42,833 nucleotides of DNA from Mediterraneibacter glycyrrhizinilyticus (GTDB lineage Bacteria > Bacillota > Clostridia > Lachnospirales > Lachnospiraceae), in the NCBI RefSeq assembly GCF_016902345.1, contig NZ_JACJLR010000029.1, positions 1 to 42,833 of the forward strand. Reading direction: 5' to 3'. Made by a program: the position numbers and the translations under genes. Of this stretch, positions 32,312-40,907 are shown in pieces (positions within the stretch are counted from its first letter, which is position 1; each line of letters starts with the position of its first letter). The notes beneath the pieces are model-generated. The model worked only from the letters and a program-made list of their open reading frames with translations, ran no database searches and was not told the origin of the DNA.

Positions 32312-33475
32312 CTACTGCAGGACCCTCACTTTCAGAACACCGTTGACAGATTCCATCTGCCCAACAACCTCTTCCGAAATTTCTCCCACGACATCCATCA
32401 TCGTGTAGGCATATTCTTTCCTGCTCTTATTTGTCATCAGCTCGATATTGATCCCCTTGTCCGCAAGAAGGGTTGTGAACTGACCGATCATGTTCGGGAT
32501 ATTCTTATGCAGTACCGTGATCCTCGGACTCTCTCCCTTCTCTCCCAGTGAGCAGTCCGGGAAATTGACCGAATGTGAGATATTTCCGTTTTCAATGAAA
32601 TCGCGGATCTCTTCCACTGCCATCTTTGCACAGTTATCCTCGGATTCCTCTGTGGATGCACCCAGATGCGGGATGACGATCGTACCTTTCACTCCGGCGA
32701 TCTCCGGTGTCGGGAAGTCCGTCACATAAGATTTCACTGAACCGGATACCAGTGCGTCCACCATATCCTCGCTGTTAACCAGAGTATCTCTCGCAAAATT
32801 GAGGATGACTACATTCTTCTTCATAAGGCTGATCGCGTTTTTGTCGATCATTCCAACCGTATCCTTCAATGCCGGCACATGGATCGTGATATAATCGCAC
32901 TCTCTGTACAGTTCATCCACCGTCTTTGCGTGGTGGATATTTCTGGACAGTCTCCATGCAGAATCCACAGATACATATGGGTCATATCCATAAACATCCA
33001 TCCCCAGATGGACCGCTGCATTTGCCACGAGCACACCGATAGCGCCAAGCCCGATAACGCCAAGTTTCTTTCCCGCGATCTCAGTTCCGGCGAAAGCTTT
33101 CTTGCTCTTCTCTGTCAGTTTCGCAAGATCACCGTCTTCCTCATGTTCCTGGACCCAGTTGATGCCGCCGATAACATCCCTGGCAGCAAGGAGCATTCCG
33201 GCGATCACAAGTTCCTTCACACCGTTCGCATTTGCTCCCGGTGTATTGAATACCACGATTCCCTTCTCCGCACAGCGATCGAGAGGGATATTGTTCACTC
33301 CGGCGCCGGCCCGAGCGATCGCTTTCAGGCTCGGACTGAACTCCATATCATGCATCTTGGCGCTTCTCACCAGGATCACGTCTGCTTCGTCAGCCTGCTC
33401 AGTCTTTTTATAGTTTTCATCCAGTTTTCCCAGGCCTGCACGGGAGATTGGATTCAGGCAATGATATTTATACAT
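32312..33475 (-). CDS. serA: D-3-phosphoglycerate dehydrogenase
   Basis: A 387-residue NAD-dependent enzyme for the first step of serine synthesis. It has IARAGAGVNNIPLDRC (about 55-70), the cofactor motif GVIGLGAIGVLVANAAV (about 140-156), the catalytic loop NFARDTLVN, and IPHLGASTEESEDNCA with the active His. A C-terminal ACT domain (INIELMTNKSRKEYAYTMMD, from about residue 310) suggests serine or other amino-acid feedback. Its start at 33475 overlaps the serC stop, with GAGGAG 10 nt upstream. It is the last gene of the operon. Confidence 0.94.
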   Translation of the reverse strand: MYKYHCLNPISRAGLGKLDENYKKTEQADEADVILVRSAKMHDMEFSPSLKAIARAGAGVNNIPLDRCAEKGIVVFNTPGANANGVKELVIAGMLLAARDVIGGINWVQEHEEDGDLAKLTEKSKKAFAGTEIAGKKLGVIGLGAIGVLVANAAVHLGMDVYGYDPYVSVDSAWRLSRNIHHAKTVDELYRECDYITIHVPALKDTVGMIDKNAISLMKKNVVILNFARDTLVNSEDMVDALVSGSVKSYVTDFPTPEIAGVKGTIVIPHLGASTEESEDNCAKMAVEEIRDFIENGNISHSVNFPDCSLGEKGESPRITVLHKNIPNMIGQFTTLLADKGINIELMTNKSRKEYAYTMMDVVGEISEEVVGQMESVNGVLKVRVLQ

Positions 33476-33476
33476 C

Positions 33477-34559
33477 TTACAGATTCTCCTCTTCAAATTT
33501 TTTCATGAAATCAACAAGTGCCACGACGCCCTCGTACGGCATCGCATTATAGATGCTGGCGCGCATCCCGCCCACAGACCTGTGTCCTTTCAGATTTTCA
33601 AGACCGGCTTCTTTCGCCTCTTTTACGAATTTTGCGTCCAGATCTGCATCCCCGGTAACAAAAGGCACATTCATCAGAGAGCGGTCTTCCTTCACAACCG
33701 TACCTTTAAAAAGTTTACTCTGATCCAGGAAATCATAGAGAACTTTCGCCTTCTTTTCATTTCTCTCCTTCATCGCTTCCAGTCCGCCCATCGCCTTGAT
33801 CCACTTGAACACCTTTCCACAGATATAGATCCCGTATGCCGGAGGTGTATTGTAGAGCGAGTCTGCATCGGCATGAGTCTTATATGTGAGCATGGTCGGA
33901 GTGCCCGGAAGCACGTCTTCTGTGATCAGGTCTTCCCGTATGATCACGATGACCACACCCGCAGGTCCGATGTTCTTCTGTACCCCGCCATAGATCACAC
34001 CGTATTTTGTCACATCCACCGGCTCTGACAGGAAGCAGGAAGACACATCCGCCACCAGGGTCTTTCCCTTTGTGTTCGGAAGAGTCTTGAACTTCGTGCC
34101 ATAGATCGTATTATTTTCACAGATATATACATAATCTGCATCTTCAGATACCGGAAGGTCCGAGCAGTCCGGAATGTAGGAGAATGTTTTATCCTCCGAC
34201 GAAGCGATCCTGTTTACCTTTCCATATTTCTCAGCTTCTTTTGCCGCTTTCTTCGCCCACTGTCCTGTGACGATATAGTCCGCAACCCGGTTCTTCATCA
34301 GGTTCATGGGGATCATGGCAAACTGCTGGGAAGCGCCGCCCTGAAGGAACAGTACTTTGTAGTTATCCGGAATCCCCATGAGATCGCGAAGATCCTGCTC
34401 CGCTGTGGTGATGATCTCCTCAAACGCTTTCGAGCGATGACTCATCTCCATCACGGACATCCCCGTCCCTCTGTAATCCAGCATTTCTTCCGCTGCCTCT
34501 CTCAATACCTCTTCCGGCAGGACAGCGGGTCCTGCTGAGAAATTATACACTCTGCTCAT
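33477..34559 (-). CDS. serC: phosphoserine aminotransferase
   Basis: A 360-residue PLP enzyme converting 3-phosphohydroxypyruvate and glutamate to phosphoserine and 2-oxoglutarate. The start MSRVYNFSAGPAVLPEEVL and the MGIPDNYKVLFLQGGASQQF segment are typical; the PLP Lys is K195 in YGGVQKNIGPAGV; HRSVGGMRASIYNAMP is near the C-terminus. Length matches the family. It sits between ilvB and serA, with the serA start inside its termination region. No serB-type phosphatase is seen in the window. Confidence 0.96.
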   Translation of the reverse strand: MSRVYNFSAGPAVLPEEVLREAAEEMLDYRGTGMSVMEMSHRSKAFEEIITTAEQDLRDLMGIPDNYKVLFLQGGASQQFAMIPMNLMKNRVADYIVTGQWAKKAAKEAEKYGKVNRIASSEDKTFSYIPDCSDLPVSEDADYVYICENNTIYGTKFKTLPNTKGKTLVADVSSCFLSEPVDVTKYGVIYGGVQKNIGPAGVVIVIIREDLITEDVLPGTPTMLTYKTHADADSLYNTPPAYGIYICGKVFKWIKAMGGLEAMKERNEKKAKVLYDFLDQSKLFKGTVVKEDRSLMNVPFVTGDADLDAKFVKEAKEAGLENLKGHRSVGGMRASIYNAMPYEGVVALVDFMKKFEEENL

Positions 34560-34585
34560 GTTTCATTACCTCCCAGTTCTTTTCT

Positions 34586-36262
34586 CTATTTATTCATATC
34601 ATCCTCATCAAAGGCTTCGCTGATCGTCGCTCCCGGAGCCACCATCGGCCATACTTTGTCATCACAATCGATCTGACAGTCGATCACGACCGGACGACCA
34701 AGGGTGAGCGCCTCTGCAAATGCCTTTCGGAATTCTTCCTGCGTCTCTGCACGGATTCCGACTGCTCCCATTGACTCTGCAAGCTTGACAAAATCCACCG
34801 CATCCCGCAGCACAGTAGCGGAATATCTTTCATCGTAAAACAGATCCTGCCACTGCCGTACCATTCCCAGCACATGGTTGTTCACTACCACCTCGATAAC
34901 CGGAATATTGTGGCGCACCGCAGTCGCGATCTCGTTCATATTCATACGGAAACAGCCATCTCCAGCAATATTGACCACTGTTTTATCGGGACAACCGGTC
35001 TTTGCTCCCAGTGCTGCTCCCAGCCCGTATCCCATAGTGCCGAGTCCTCCGGAAGTGAGCAGGGTATGAGGCTTTGTATATTTATAATACTGAGCCGCCC
35101 ACATCTGATGCTGTCCCACTTCGGTCACGATCAGGGCGTCGCCTTTTGTCTGGCGGTAGATTTCCTCCACGATATATGGACCTGTCAGCCCTTCTGAGTG
35201 ATACTTCAGCGGATATTTCTGTTTATATCCTTCCACTTTCTCCAGCCACTCATGATGATCCTGCTGTGACAGTTTCCTGTTGACTTCTTCCAGAGCAGCA
35301 CGGATATCGCCCTCAACCTGCGCGTCAATAATGATATTCTTATTTATCTCCGCAGGGTCGATGTCAAACTGAAGGATCCTGGCATCCTTCGCGAACGTCT
35401 CTGTATTTCCTGTAACGCGGTCGCTGAACCTGGCTCCGAGCACGATAAGGAGGTCACACTCCGAGACGCTGTAGTTCGATGCCTTAGTCCCGTGCATGCC
35501 CAGCATTCCCGTATATCTCGGGTCAGTTCCCGGAAAGGCACCTTTTCCCATCAGGGTGTCCGTCACCGGGGCGTCAACCAGATTTACAAATTTCATCAGT
35601 TCTTCACTTGCGTCTGAAATGACAGCGCCTCCGCCCACAAAGACAACCGGACGCTCAGATGCGCGGATCAGTTCCACTGCGCGCTCCACTTCTTCCCTGC
35701 GGATATGTGATTCGGGCTGTTCGTGCTTTCCCGGCTCCTCTGCAGCGTATTCTGTCACACTTGACGTGATATCTTTCGGGATATCAACGAGCACCGGACC
35801 CGGCCTCCCGCTTTTTGCGATGCGGAACGCCTTGCGGATCGTATCTGCCAGTTTCGTCACATCCTTGACGATAAAATTATATTTCGTGATCGGCATGGTA
35901 ATGCCTGTGATATCAATCTCCTGAAAGCTGTCTTTTCCCAGCAGCGGTACACCCACATTGCAGGTGATCGCAACGATCGGGATGGAATCCATATAGGCTG
36001 TCGCGATCCCGGTCACCAGGTTCGTCGCCCCCGGTCCGCTGGTTGCAAGGCAGACACCTACTTTCCCGGTCGCACGCGCATATCCGTCAGCCGCATGGGA
36101 TGCCCCCTGTTCGTGGGAAGTCAGGATATGGCGTATTTCATCACGATGCTTGTAAAGTTCATCATAGACATTCAGGATCGCCCCGCCGGGGTATCCGAAA
36201 ACTGTATCCACGCCCTGCTCTTTCAGGCATTCTATTAAAATTTCTGCTCCATTTAACTGCAT
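34586..36262 (-). CDS. ilvB: acetolactate synthase large (catalytic) subunit
   Basis: A 558-residue TPP-dependent enzyme that joins pyruvate with pyruvate or 2-oxobutyrate for valine, leucine and isoleucine. It has FGYPGGAILNVYDEL, the catalytic Glu in TSHEQGASHAADGYARATG, the FAD-region GMLGMHGTKASNYSVSECD, and the TPP/Mg site GDGCFRMNMNEIATAV with VVNNH. The start at 36262 (MQLNGAEIL) has GGAGG 9 nt upstream; the frame extends 15 codons further, overlapping ilvD, without a site. No ilvN-type regulatory subunit follows: the next gene is serC. Confidence 0.95.
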   Translation of the reverse strand: MQLNGAEILIECLKEQGVDTVFGYPGGAILNVYDELYKHRDEIRHILTSHEQGASHAADGYARATGKVGVCLATSGPGATNLVTGIATAYMDSIPIVAITCNVGVPLLGKDSFQEIDITGITMPITKYNFIVKDVTKLADTIRKAFRIAKSGRPGPVLVDIPKDITSSVTEYAAEEPGKHEQPESHIRREEVERAVELIRASERPVVFVGGGAVISDASEELMKFVNLVDAPVTDTLMGKGAFPGTDPRYTGMLGMHGTKASNYSVSECDLLIVLGARFSDRVTGNTETFAKDARILQFDIDPAEINKNIIIDAQVEGDIRAALEEVNRKLSQQDHHEWLEKVEGYKQKYPLKYHSEGLTGPYIVEEIYRQTKGDALIVTEVGQHQMWAAQYYKYTKPHTLLTSGGLGTMGYGLGAALGAKTGCPDKTVVNIAGDGCFRMNMNEIATAVRHNIPVIEVVVNNHVLGMVRQWQDLFYDERYSATVLRDAVDFVKLAESMGAVGIRAETQEEFRKAFAEALTLGRPVVIDCQIDCDDKVWPMVAPGATISEAFDEDDMNK

Positions 36263-36284
36263 GGTGCATCTCCTCCTGGTCGTG

Positions 36285-37958
36285 TTAATTATTTTTCGGC
36301 ACTTCAAGGATCGCTCCGCGGTTTCCTGATGTCACCATGGAAGCATATCTTGCCAGATATCCGGTCTTCACTTTCGGCTCTCTGGGCTGCCACTTCGCTT
36401 TTCTTGCCGCCATCTCCTCATCAGAGATGTCCAGCTCCAGTTTCAGTTCCGGAATATTGATCTTGATGATATCGCCCTCTTCCACGAGCGCGATCGGTCC
36501 TCCCACTGCAGCTTCCGGGGAGACGTGACCTATGGATGCGCCCCGGGATGCCCCGGAGAAGCGTCCGTCTGTGATAAGTGCCACCGTAGAACCCAGACCG
36601 TATCCGGCGATCGCCGAAGTCGGATTCAGCATCTCTCGCATTCCCGGACCGCCTTTCGGTCCCTCATATCGGATGACGATCACATCGCCGGGGTTGATCT
36701 TACCGGACTTAATCGCCTCTGTGGCCTCCTCGTCGCTCTCAAAGATCCTTGCCGGCCCCTCATGTACCAGCATCTCGTCGCAGACTGCGGAACGTTTCAC
36801 GACGCTTCCGTCAGGCGCCAGGTTCCCTTTGAGGACAGCAAGCCCGCCGGTCTCGGAATATGGATGGTCGATCGGACGGATGACTTCCGGATCTTTGTTC
36901 TCACATCCGGCAATGTTCTCTCCGACGGTCTTCCCTGTGACTGTCATGCAGTCCGTGTGCAGGAGCCCTTTCTTATTCAGCTCGTTCATCACTGCGTAGA
37001 CGCCGCCCGCCTCGTTCAGATCCTCGATATATGTATGTCCCGCCGGTGCCAGATGGCAGAGGTTCGGCGTCTTCTCACTGATCGTGTTCGCAAAATCGAT
37101 CTCAAAATCCATGCCGATCTCGTGGGCGATCGCCGGAAGATGGAGCATACTGTTGGTGGAACATCCAAGCGCCATATCAACGGTCAGGGCATTGAGGATC
37201 GCATCCTCAGTCATGATGTCCCTTGGACGGATGTTCTTTCTCACCAGTTCCATGACCTGCATCCCTGCGTGTTTTGCAAGCTGGATCCTCGCGGAATACA
37301 CTGCCGGGATCGTTCCGTTTCCTCTCAGGCCCATTCCGAGCGCCTCGGTCAGGCAGTTCATGCTGTTCGCCGTGTACATTCCCGAACAGGAGCCACAGGT
37401 CGGACACGCCTTGTTCTCATATTCACAGAGTTCCTCATCATCGATCTTTCCTGCTGCATGAGCTCCCACCGCCTCGAACATGCTGGAGAGGCTGGTCTTT
37501 CCGCCCTTCACATGTCCTGCGAGCATGGGGCCGCCGCTGACAAAGATCGTCGGGATGTTCACGCGTGCCGCAGCCATGAGAAGTCCCGGTACATTTTTGT
37601 CGCAGTTGGGTATCATGACCAGTCCGTCAAACTGGTGTGCCATTGCCAGTGCTTCCGTGGAATCCGCGATCAGGTCCCTTGTCACAAGGGAATATTTCAT
37701 CCCGATATGTCCCATGGCGATCCCGTCGCAGACTGCGATCGCCGGCACTACGATAGGGGTCCCGCCTGCCATCGCAACGCCCATCTTGACCGCCTCTGTG
37801 ATCTTATCCAGGTTCATATGTCCCGGCACGATCTCATTGTAGGAGCTGACCACTCCGATCAGCGGCCTCTCCAGCTCTTCCTGCGTCATTCCAAGCGCAT
37901 TGAACAGAGAACGGTGAGGCGCCTGCTGTACCCCTTTTTTTACTGTGTCACTTCTCAT
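36285..37958 (-). CDS. ilvD: dihydroxy-acid dehydratase
   Basis: A 557-residue Fe-S enzyme that dehydrates 2,3-dihydroxy-3-methylbutanoate (or pentanoate) in valine and isoleucine synthesis. Cluster ligands are in NCDKNVPG and in [36 protein letters not shown] and [19 protein letters not shown] are the C-terminal signatures. I place the start at the ATG at 37958, with AGAGG 8 nt upstream; ATGs at 37964 and 37979 are worse placed. The stop lies about 20 nt before the ilvB start. Confidence 0.96.
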   Translation of the reverse strand: MRSDTVKKGVQQAPHRSLFNALGMTQEELERPLIGVVSSYNEIVPGHMNLDKITEAVKMGVAMAGGTPIVVPAIAVCDGIAMGHIGMKYSLVTRDLIADSTEALAMAHQFDGLVMIPNCDKNVPGLLMAAARVNIPTIFVSGGPMLAGHVKGGKTSLSSMFEAVGAHAAGKIDDEELCEYENKACPTCGSCSGMYTANSMNCLTEALGMGLRGNGTIPAVYSARIQLAKHAGMQVMELVRKNIRPRDIMTEDAILNALTVDMALGCSTNSMLHLPAIAHEIGMDFEIDFANTISEKTPNLCHLAPAGHTYIEDLNEAGGVYAVMNELNKKGLLHTDCMTVTGKTVGENIAGCENKDPEVIRPIDHPYSETGGLAVLKGNLAPDGSVVKRSAVCDEMLVHEGPARIFESDEEATEAIKSGKINPGDVIVIRYEGPKGGPGMREMLNPTSAIAGYGLGSTVALITDGRFSGASRGASIGHVSPEAAVGGPIALVEEGDIIKINIPELKLELDISDEEMAARKAKWQPREPKVKTGYLARYASMVTSGNRGAILEVPKNN

Positions 37959-38000
37959 TTCCATATCCTCTCTTTCCATCTATAGTCTAAATCTGTGAAC

Positions 38001-38016
38001 ATCCGGTTTTCCGGAT
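38001..38016. other. small hairpin between leuB and ilvD
   Basis: A perfect stem ATCCGG / CCGGAT with a TTTT (or AAAA) loop lies in the 71-nt gap between the two genes. There is no U-tract, so processing or mRNA stability is more likely than termination. Confidence 0.35.
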
Positions 38017-38029
38017 CTTTGTGAATCTT

Positions 38030-39115
38030 CTATTTTATATGAGAGCTGATCCTGTCTCCCATCTCCTTCGTCCCGATCTGTATCTTCCCTTCAGACATGA
38101 TATCGATCGTGCGGTATCCCTCGCTCAGGACTTCTGCCACCGCTTTCTCTACCGCATCCGCTTCCCGGTCAAGGTCAAAGGAATATTTCAGCATCATCGC
38201 CGCCGAGAGGATCGTCGCGATCGGATTTGCGATCCCCTTCCCCGCAATATCCGGTGCGGAACCACCGCTGGGTTCATACAACCCGAATTTCGTCTCGTTC
38301 AGGCTCGCGGACGCCAGCATCCCGATGGATCCGGTCACCATACTTGCCTCGTCTGAGAGGATATCCCCGAACATATTCTCTGTCAGGATCACATCGAACT
38401 GTGCCGGATCTTTTACCAGCTGCATCGCACAGTTGTCAACCAGCATATGCTCCAGCGCAACCTCCGGATAATCTTTCGCCACTTCCTCCACGACCTTTCT
38501 CCACAGCCTGGAAGAATCAAGCACATTCGCCTTGTCCACACTGGTCACTTTCTTCCCCCGCTTCATGGCGATATCGAAAGCACGCTTTGCGATCCTCCTG
38601 ATCTCATTCTCATTATAAGTCAGTTCGTCTCTCGCGGTCAGCACACCGTCCACTTCCTCCGTGCCCCTTTTCCCGAAGTAAAGACCGCCGGTGAGTTCCC
38701 GCATGATCATCATGTCAAAGCCTCTGTCCGCGATCTCTTCTTTCAGCGGGCAGGCGCCTTTGAGTTCATCATAGAGCACTGCCGGTCTTAAGTTCGCGAA
38801 AAGGTTCAGCCCTTTTCTCAGGGCAAGCAGCCCTGCCTCCGGACGTCTGGAAGGTTCAAGCTGATACCATGGCGATGTTTTCGCATCTCCTCCGATCGAT
38901 CCCATCAGTACCGCATCGCTCTCTTTCGCCGCTTTCAGCGTTTCCTCCGTAAGAGGCACCCCGTTCACGTCAATGGATGCACCTCCCATGAGAAGCTGTG
39001 TATATGTAATGGAATGTCCGTATACCTCCGCGACTTTATCGAGGACTTTCATCGCCTCTCCGACGATCTCCGGACCGATCCCGTCCCCCTTAATGACTCC
39101 GATTTTCATATCCAT
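38030..39115 (-). CDS. leuB: 3-isopropylmalate dehydrogenase
   Basis: A 361-residue NAD-dependent enzyme of leucine synthesis. It begins KIGVIKGDGIGPEIVGEAM and has the RELTGGLYFGKRG substrate loop (about 136-148), VDKANVLDSSRLWRKVV, DVILTENMFGDILSDEAS with the metal Asp residues, and ASLNETKFGLYEPSGGSAPD. The length and the LTGGLYFG loop favour LeuB over isocitrate or tartrate dehydrogenase. It is the first gene of leuB-ilvD-ilvB-serC-serA. The start at 39115 has GGAGG 11 nt upstream. Confidence 0.95.
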   Translation of the reverse strand: MDMKIGVIKGDGIGPEIVGEAMKVLDKVAEVYGHSITYTQLLMGGASIDVNGVPLTEETLKAAKESDAVLMGSIGGDAKTSPWYQLEPSRRPEAGLLALRKGLNLFANLRPAVLYDELKGACPLKEEIADRGFDMMIMRELTGGLYFGKRGTEEVDGVLTARDELTYNENEIRRIAKRAFDIAMKRGKKVTSVDKANVLDSSRLWRKVVEEVAKDYPEVALEHMLVDNCAMQLVKDPAQFDVILTENMFGDILSDEASMVTGSIGMLASASLNETKFGLYEPSGGSAPDIAGKGIANPIATILSAAMMLKYSFDLDREADAVEKAVAEVLSEGYRTIDIMSEGKIQIGTKEMGDRISSHIK

Positions 39116-39153
39116 GTCAGCTCATCCCTCCAAATGTAAAAATGTTATTTTTA

Positions 39154-39182
39154 ATCATACCTCATTTTATGACCAGTTTCAA
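39154..39182 (-). promoter_or_regulatory. promoter of the leuB operon
   Basis: TTGAAA (39177-39182) and TATGAT (39154-39159) with a 17-nt spacer read toward leuB. The leader is only about 35 nt, so there is no room for a T-box or attenuator downstream of it. Confidence 0.65.
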
Positions 39183-39194
39183 GTAGTTCGGGTC

Positions 39195-39233
39195 AAAAAA
39201 TAGAGGGCGCTCTAATATTAAATCCCTCTATTT
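39195..39233 (-). terminator. second terminator upstream of leuB
   Basis: A perfect 10-bp stem AAATAGAGGG / CCCTCTATTT with a 16-nt loop is followed on the minus strand by TTTTTTG. It lies before the leuB promoter and so backs up the yajC terminator rather than regulating leuB, unless a further upstream promoter exists. The stretch 39116-39364 holds only this, the promoter and the next terminator. Confidence 0.75.
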
Positions 39234-39281
39234 CACATATGAGCAGTCAGGCAGGCACGGACTCAGGCGCGTTGCCGCTAC

Positions 39282-39332
39282 AAAAAATAAGACAGGCGCG
39301 TTCTCCAACTCTTTGAGACACACCTGTCTTAT
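39282..39332 (-). terminator. terminator of tgt-yajC
   Basis: A stem ATAAGACAGGTG / CGCCTGTCTTAT (one mismatch or wobble) is followed on the minus strand by TTTTTTG, about 33 nt past the yajC stop. Confidence 0.85.
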
Positions 39333-39364
39333 ACTTTAAAATATTCTCTTCAAAAACAGTTCAC

Positions 39365-39640
39365 TTATTCCGCGCTCGGTTTCTCGATCTGTGCGATCGC
39401 AGATTTCTGCATCGGAATACGGCAGTTTTTATTATTTCCGAATTCCACGATCACATCGTCATCCGTGATATCGATGATCACACCATAGAATCCGCTGGTG
39501 GTCAGCGCTGTGTCTCCTACTTCCATCGTGGAGAGCATTGCCTGGATCCTCTTCTGCTCCTTCTTCTGCGGGCGCATCAGCAGGAACCACATACCTCCGA
39601 TCACCACAGCATAAAGCACGATAATGCCTATCATATCCAT
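39365..39640 (-). CDS. yajC: preprotein translocase accessory subunit YajC
   Basis: A 91-residue membrane protein with one N-terminal segment (IGIIVLYAVVIGGMWFLLM, about 4-22), then RPQKKEQKRIQAMLSTMEVG and a small cytosolic barrel (DTALTTSGFYGVIIDITDDD, NNKNCRIPMQKSAIAQI). It associates with SecDF/YidC in protein export. It follows tgt, the usual bacterial order, by about 67 nt. secD and secF are not in the window. Confidence 0.95.
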   Translation of the reverse strand: MDMIGIIVLYAVVIGGMWFLLMRPQKKEQKRIQAMLSTMEVGDTALTTSGFYGVIIDITDDDVIVEFGNNKNCRIPMQKSAIAQIEKPSAE

Positions 39641-39707
39641 GATATAATTTCCTCCTAACTGGTTATGTTACACAATAAGAATACTATACACAAAAATCAC
39701 CGATTCT

Positions 39708-40838
39708 TCAAGACTTTTGAGAAAGTTTTTCCAGCTTCCTCTTTTTATACTGTCTGTATTCTCCGGCGTCGATCGCATCTCTGATCTCTTCCATCATCGT
39801 GTTATAGAAATAAAGGTTATGGAGGACACAAAGTCTCATCCCGAGCATCTCTTTCGCTTTCAGGAGATGTCTGATATATGCCCTGCTATAGCTCCTGCAT
39901 GCCGGGCAGCCGCATCCTTCTTCGATCGGCCTCTCATCCAGCTCATATTTTGCATTGAACAGGTTCATCTTGCCATGGTTTGTATACACATGTCCATGTC
40001 TGCCGTTTCTGGAAGGATAAACGCAGTCAAAGAAATCCACGCCCCGGTCAACTGCTTCCAGAATATTTGCCGGAGTTCCAACTCCCATCAGATACGTCGG
40101 CTTGTCTTTTGGGAGATGCGGCACGACCGCGTCCAGGATCCTGTACATGTCCTCATGGCTCTCTCCAACGGCAAGTCCGCCCACCGCATATCCGTCCAGA
40201 TCCATCTCTGCGATCTGCTGAGCATGTTCAACACGAATATCCTCGTAGATCCCTCCCTGGTTAATCCCGAAGAGGAGCTGATGAGGGTTGATCGTATCCG
40301 GCAGAGAGTTCAGCCGTGCCATCTCATCTTTGCACCGCTTCAGCCAGCGTGAAGTCCTTGCCACGGAATTCGCCATATATTTTCTATCTGCCACACTGGA
40401 CGGACATTCATCAAACGCCATAGCTATGGTAGAAGCAAGGTTGGACTGGATCTGCATACTTTCCTCCGGTCCCATGAATATCTTTCTTCCATCTATATGG
40501 GAGTGGAAATGCACTCCTTCCTCTTTGATCTTCCTGAGAGATGCCAGTGAAAAAACCTGAAACCCTCCAGAGTCAGTCAGTATAGGCTTGTCCCAGTTCA
40601 TGAACCTGTGGAGCCCGCCCAGTTTCTTTACGATTTCATCCCCGGGGCGGACATGGAGATGATAAGTATTTGACAGTTCCACCTGCGTCTTGATCTGCCG
40701 AAGATCGTCTGTTGAGACAGCCCCTTTTATAGCGGCTGCCGTCCCCACGTTCATAAAAACCGGTGTCTCGACCGTTCCATGGACGGTATGAAGTCTTCCC
40801 CGTTTTGCAAGTCCGTCCTTTTTTATCAGTTCATACAT
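39708..40838 (-). CDS. tgt: queuine/preQ1 tRNA-guanine transglycosylase
   Basis: A 376-residue enzyme that swaps guanine for preQ1 at the wobble position of GUN-anticodon tRNAs. It has LTDSGGFQVFSLASLRKIKE (catalytic Asp, about 89), GGLAVGESHEDMYRIL, YLMGVGTPANILEAV, the nucleophile region GVDFFDCVYPSRNGRHG, and a Zn site with CGCPAC and a later His in LCVLHNLYFYN. Length is standard. Its ribosome site is weak (AGGATG, about 7 nt before the ATG). It begins the tgt-yajC unit. Confidence 0.97.
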   Translation of the reverse strand: MYELIKKDGLAKRGRLHTVHGTVETPVFMNVGTAAAIKGAVSTDDLRQIKTQVELSNTYHLHVRPGDEIVKKLGGLHRFMNWDKPILTDSGGFQVFSLASLRKIKEEGVHFHSHIDGRKIFMGPEESMQIQSNLASTIAMAFDECPSSVADRKYMANSVARTSRWLKRCKDEMARLNSLPDTINPHQLLFGINQGGIYEDIRVEHAQQIAEMDLDGYAVGGLAVGESHEDMYRILDAVVPHLPKDKPTYLMGVGTPANILEAVDRGVDFFDCVYPSRNGRHGHVYTNHGKMNLFNAKYELDERPIEEGCGCPACRSYSRAYIRHLLKAKEMLGMRLCVLHNLYFYNTMMEEIRDAIDAGEYRQYKKRKLEKLSQKS

Positions 40839-40907
40839 TTCATTACATCCTGTCTTTCTTTTTCTCTTTCCATCCTGTTATGCGCACACTCTGTACGGCT
40901 TTTCCTT

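Noticed and set aside
36525..37985. 486-codon plus-strand open frame
   Set aside because: It is antisense to ilvD, whose motifs are unmistakable; no ribosome site and no recognisable domain. It reflects codon bias of ilvD.
39116..39364. T-box or leucine attenuator before leuB
   Set aside because: The hairpin at 39195-39233 lies upstream of the leuB promoter and no T-box sequence was found; it is better read as a second terminator.
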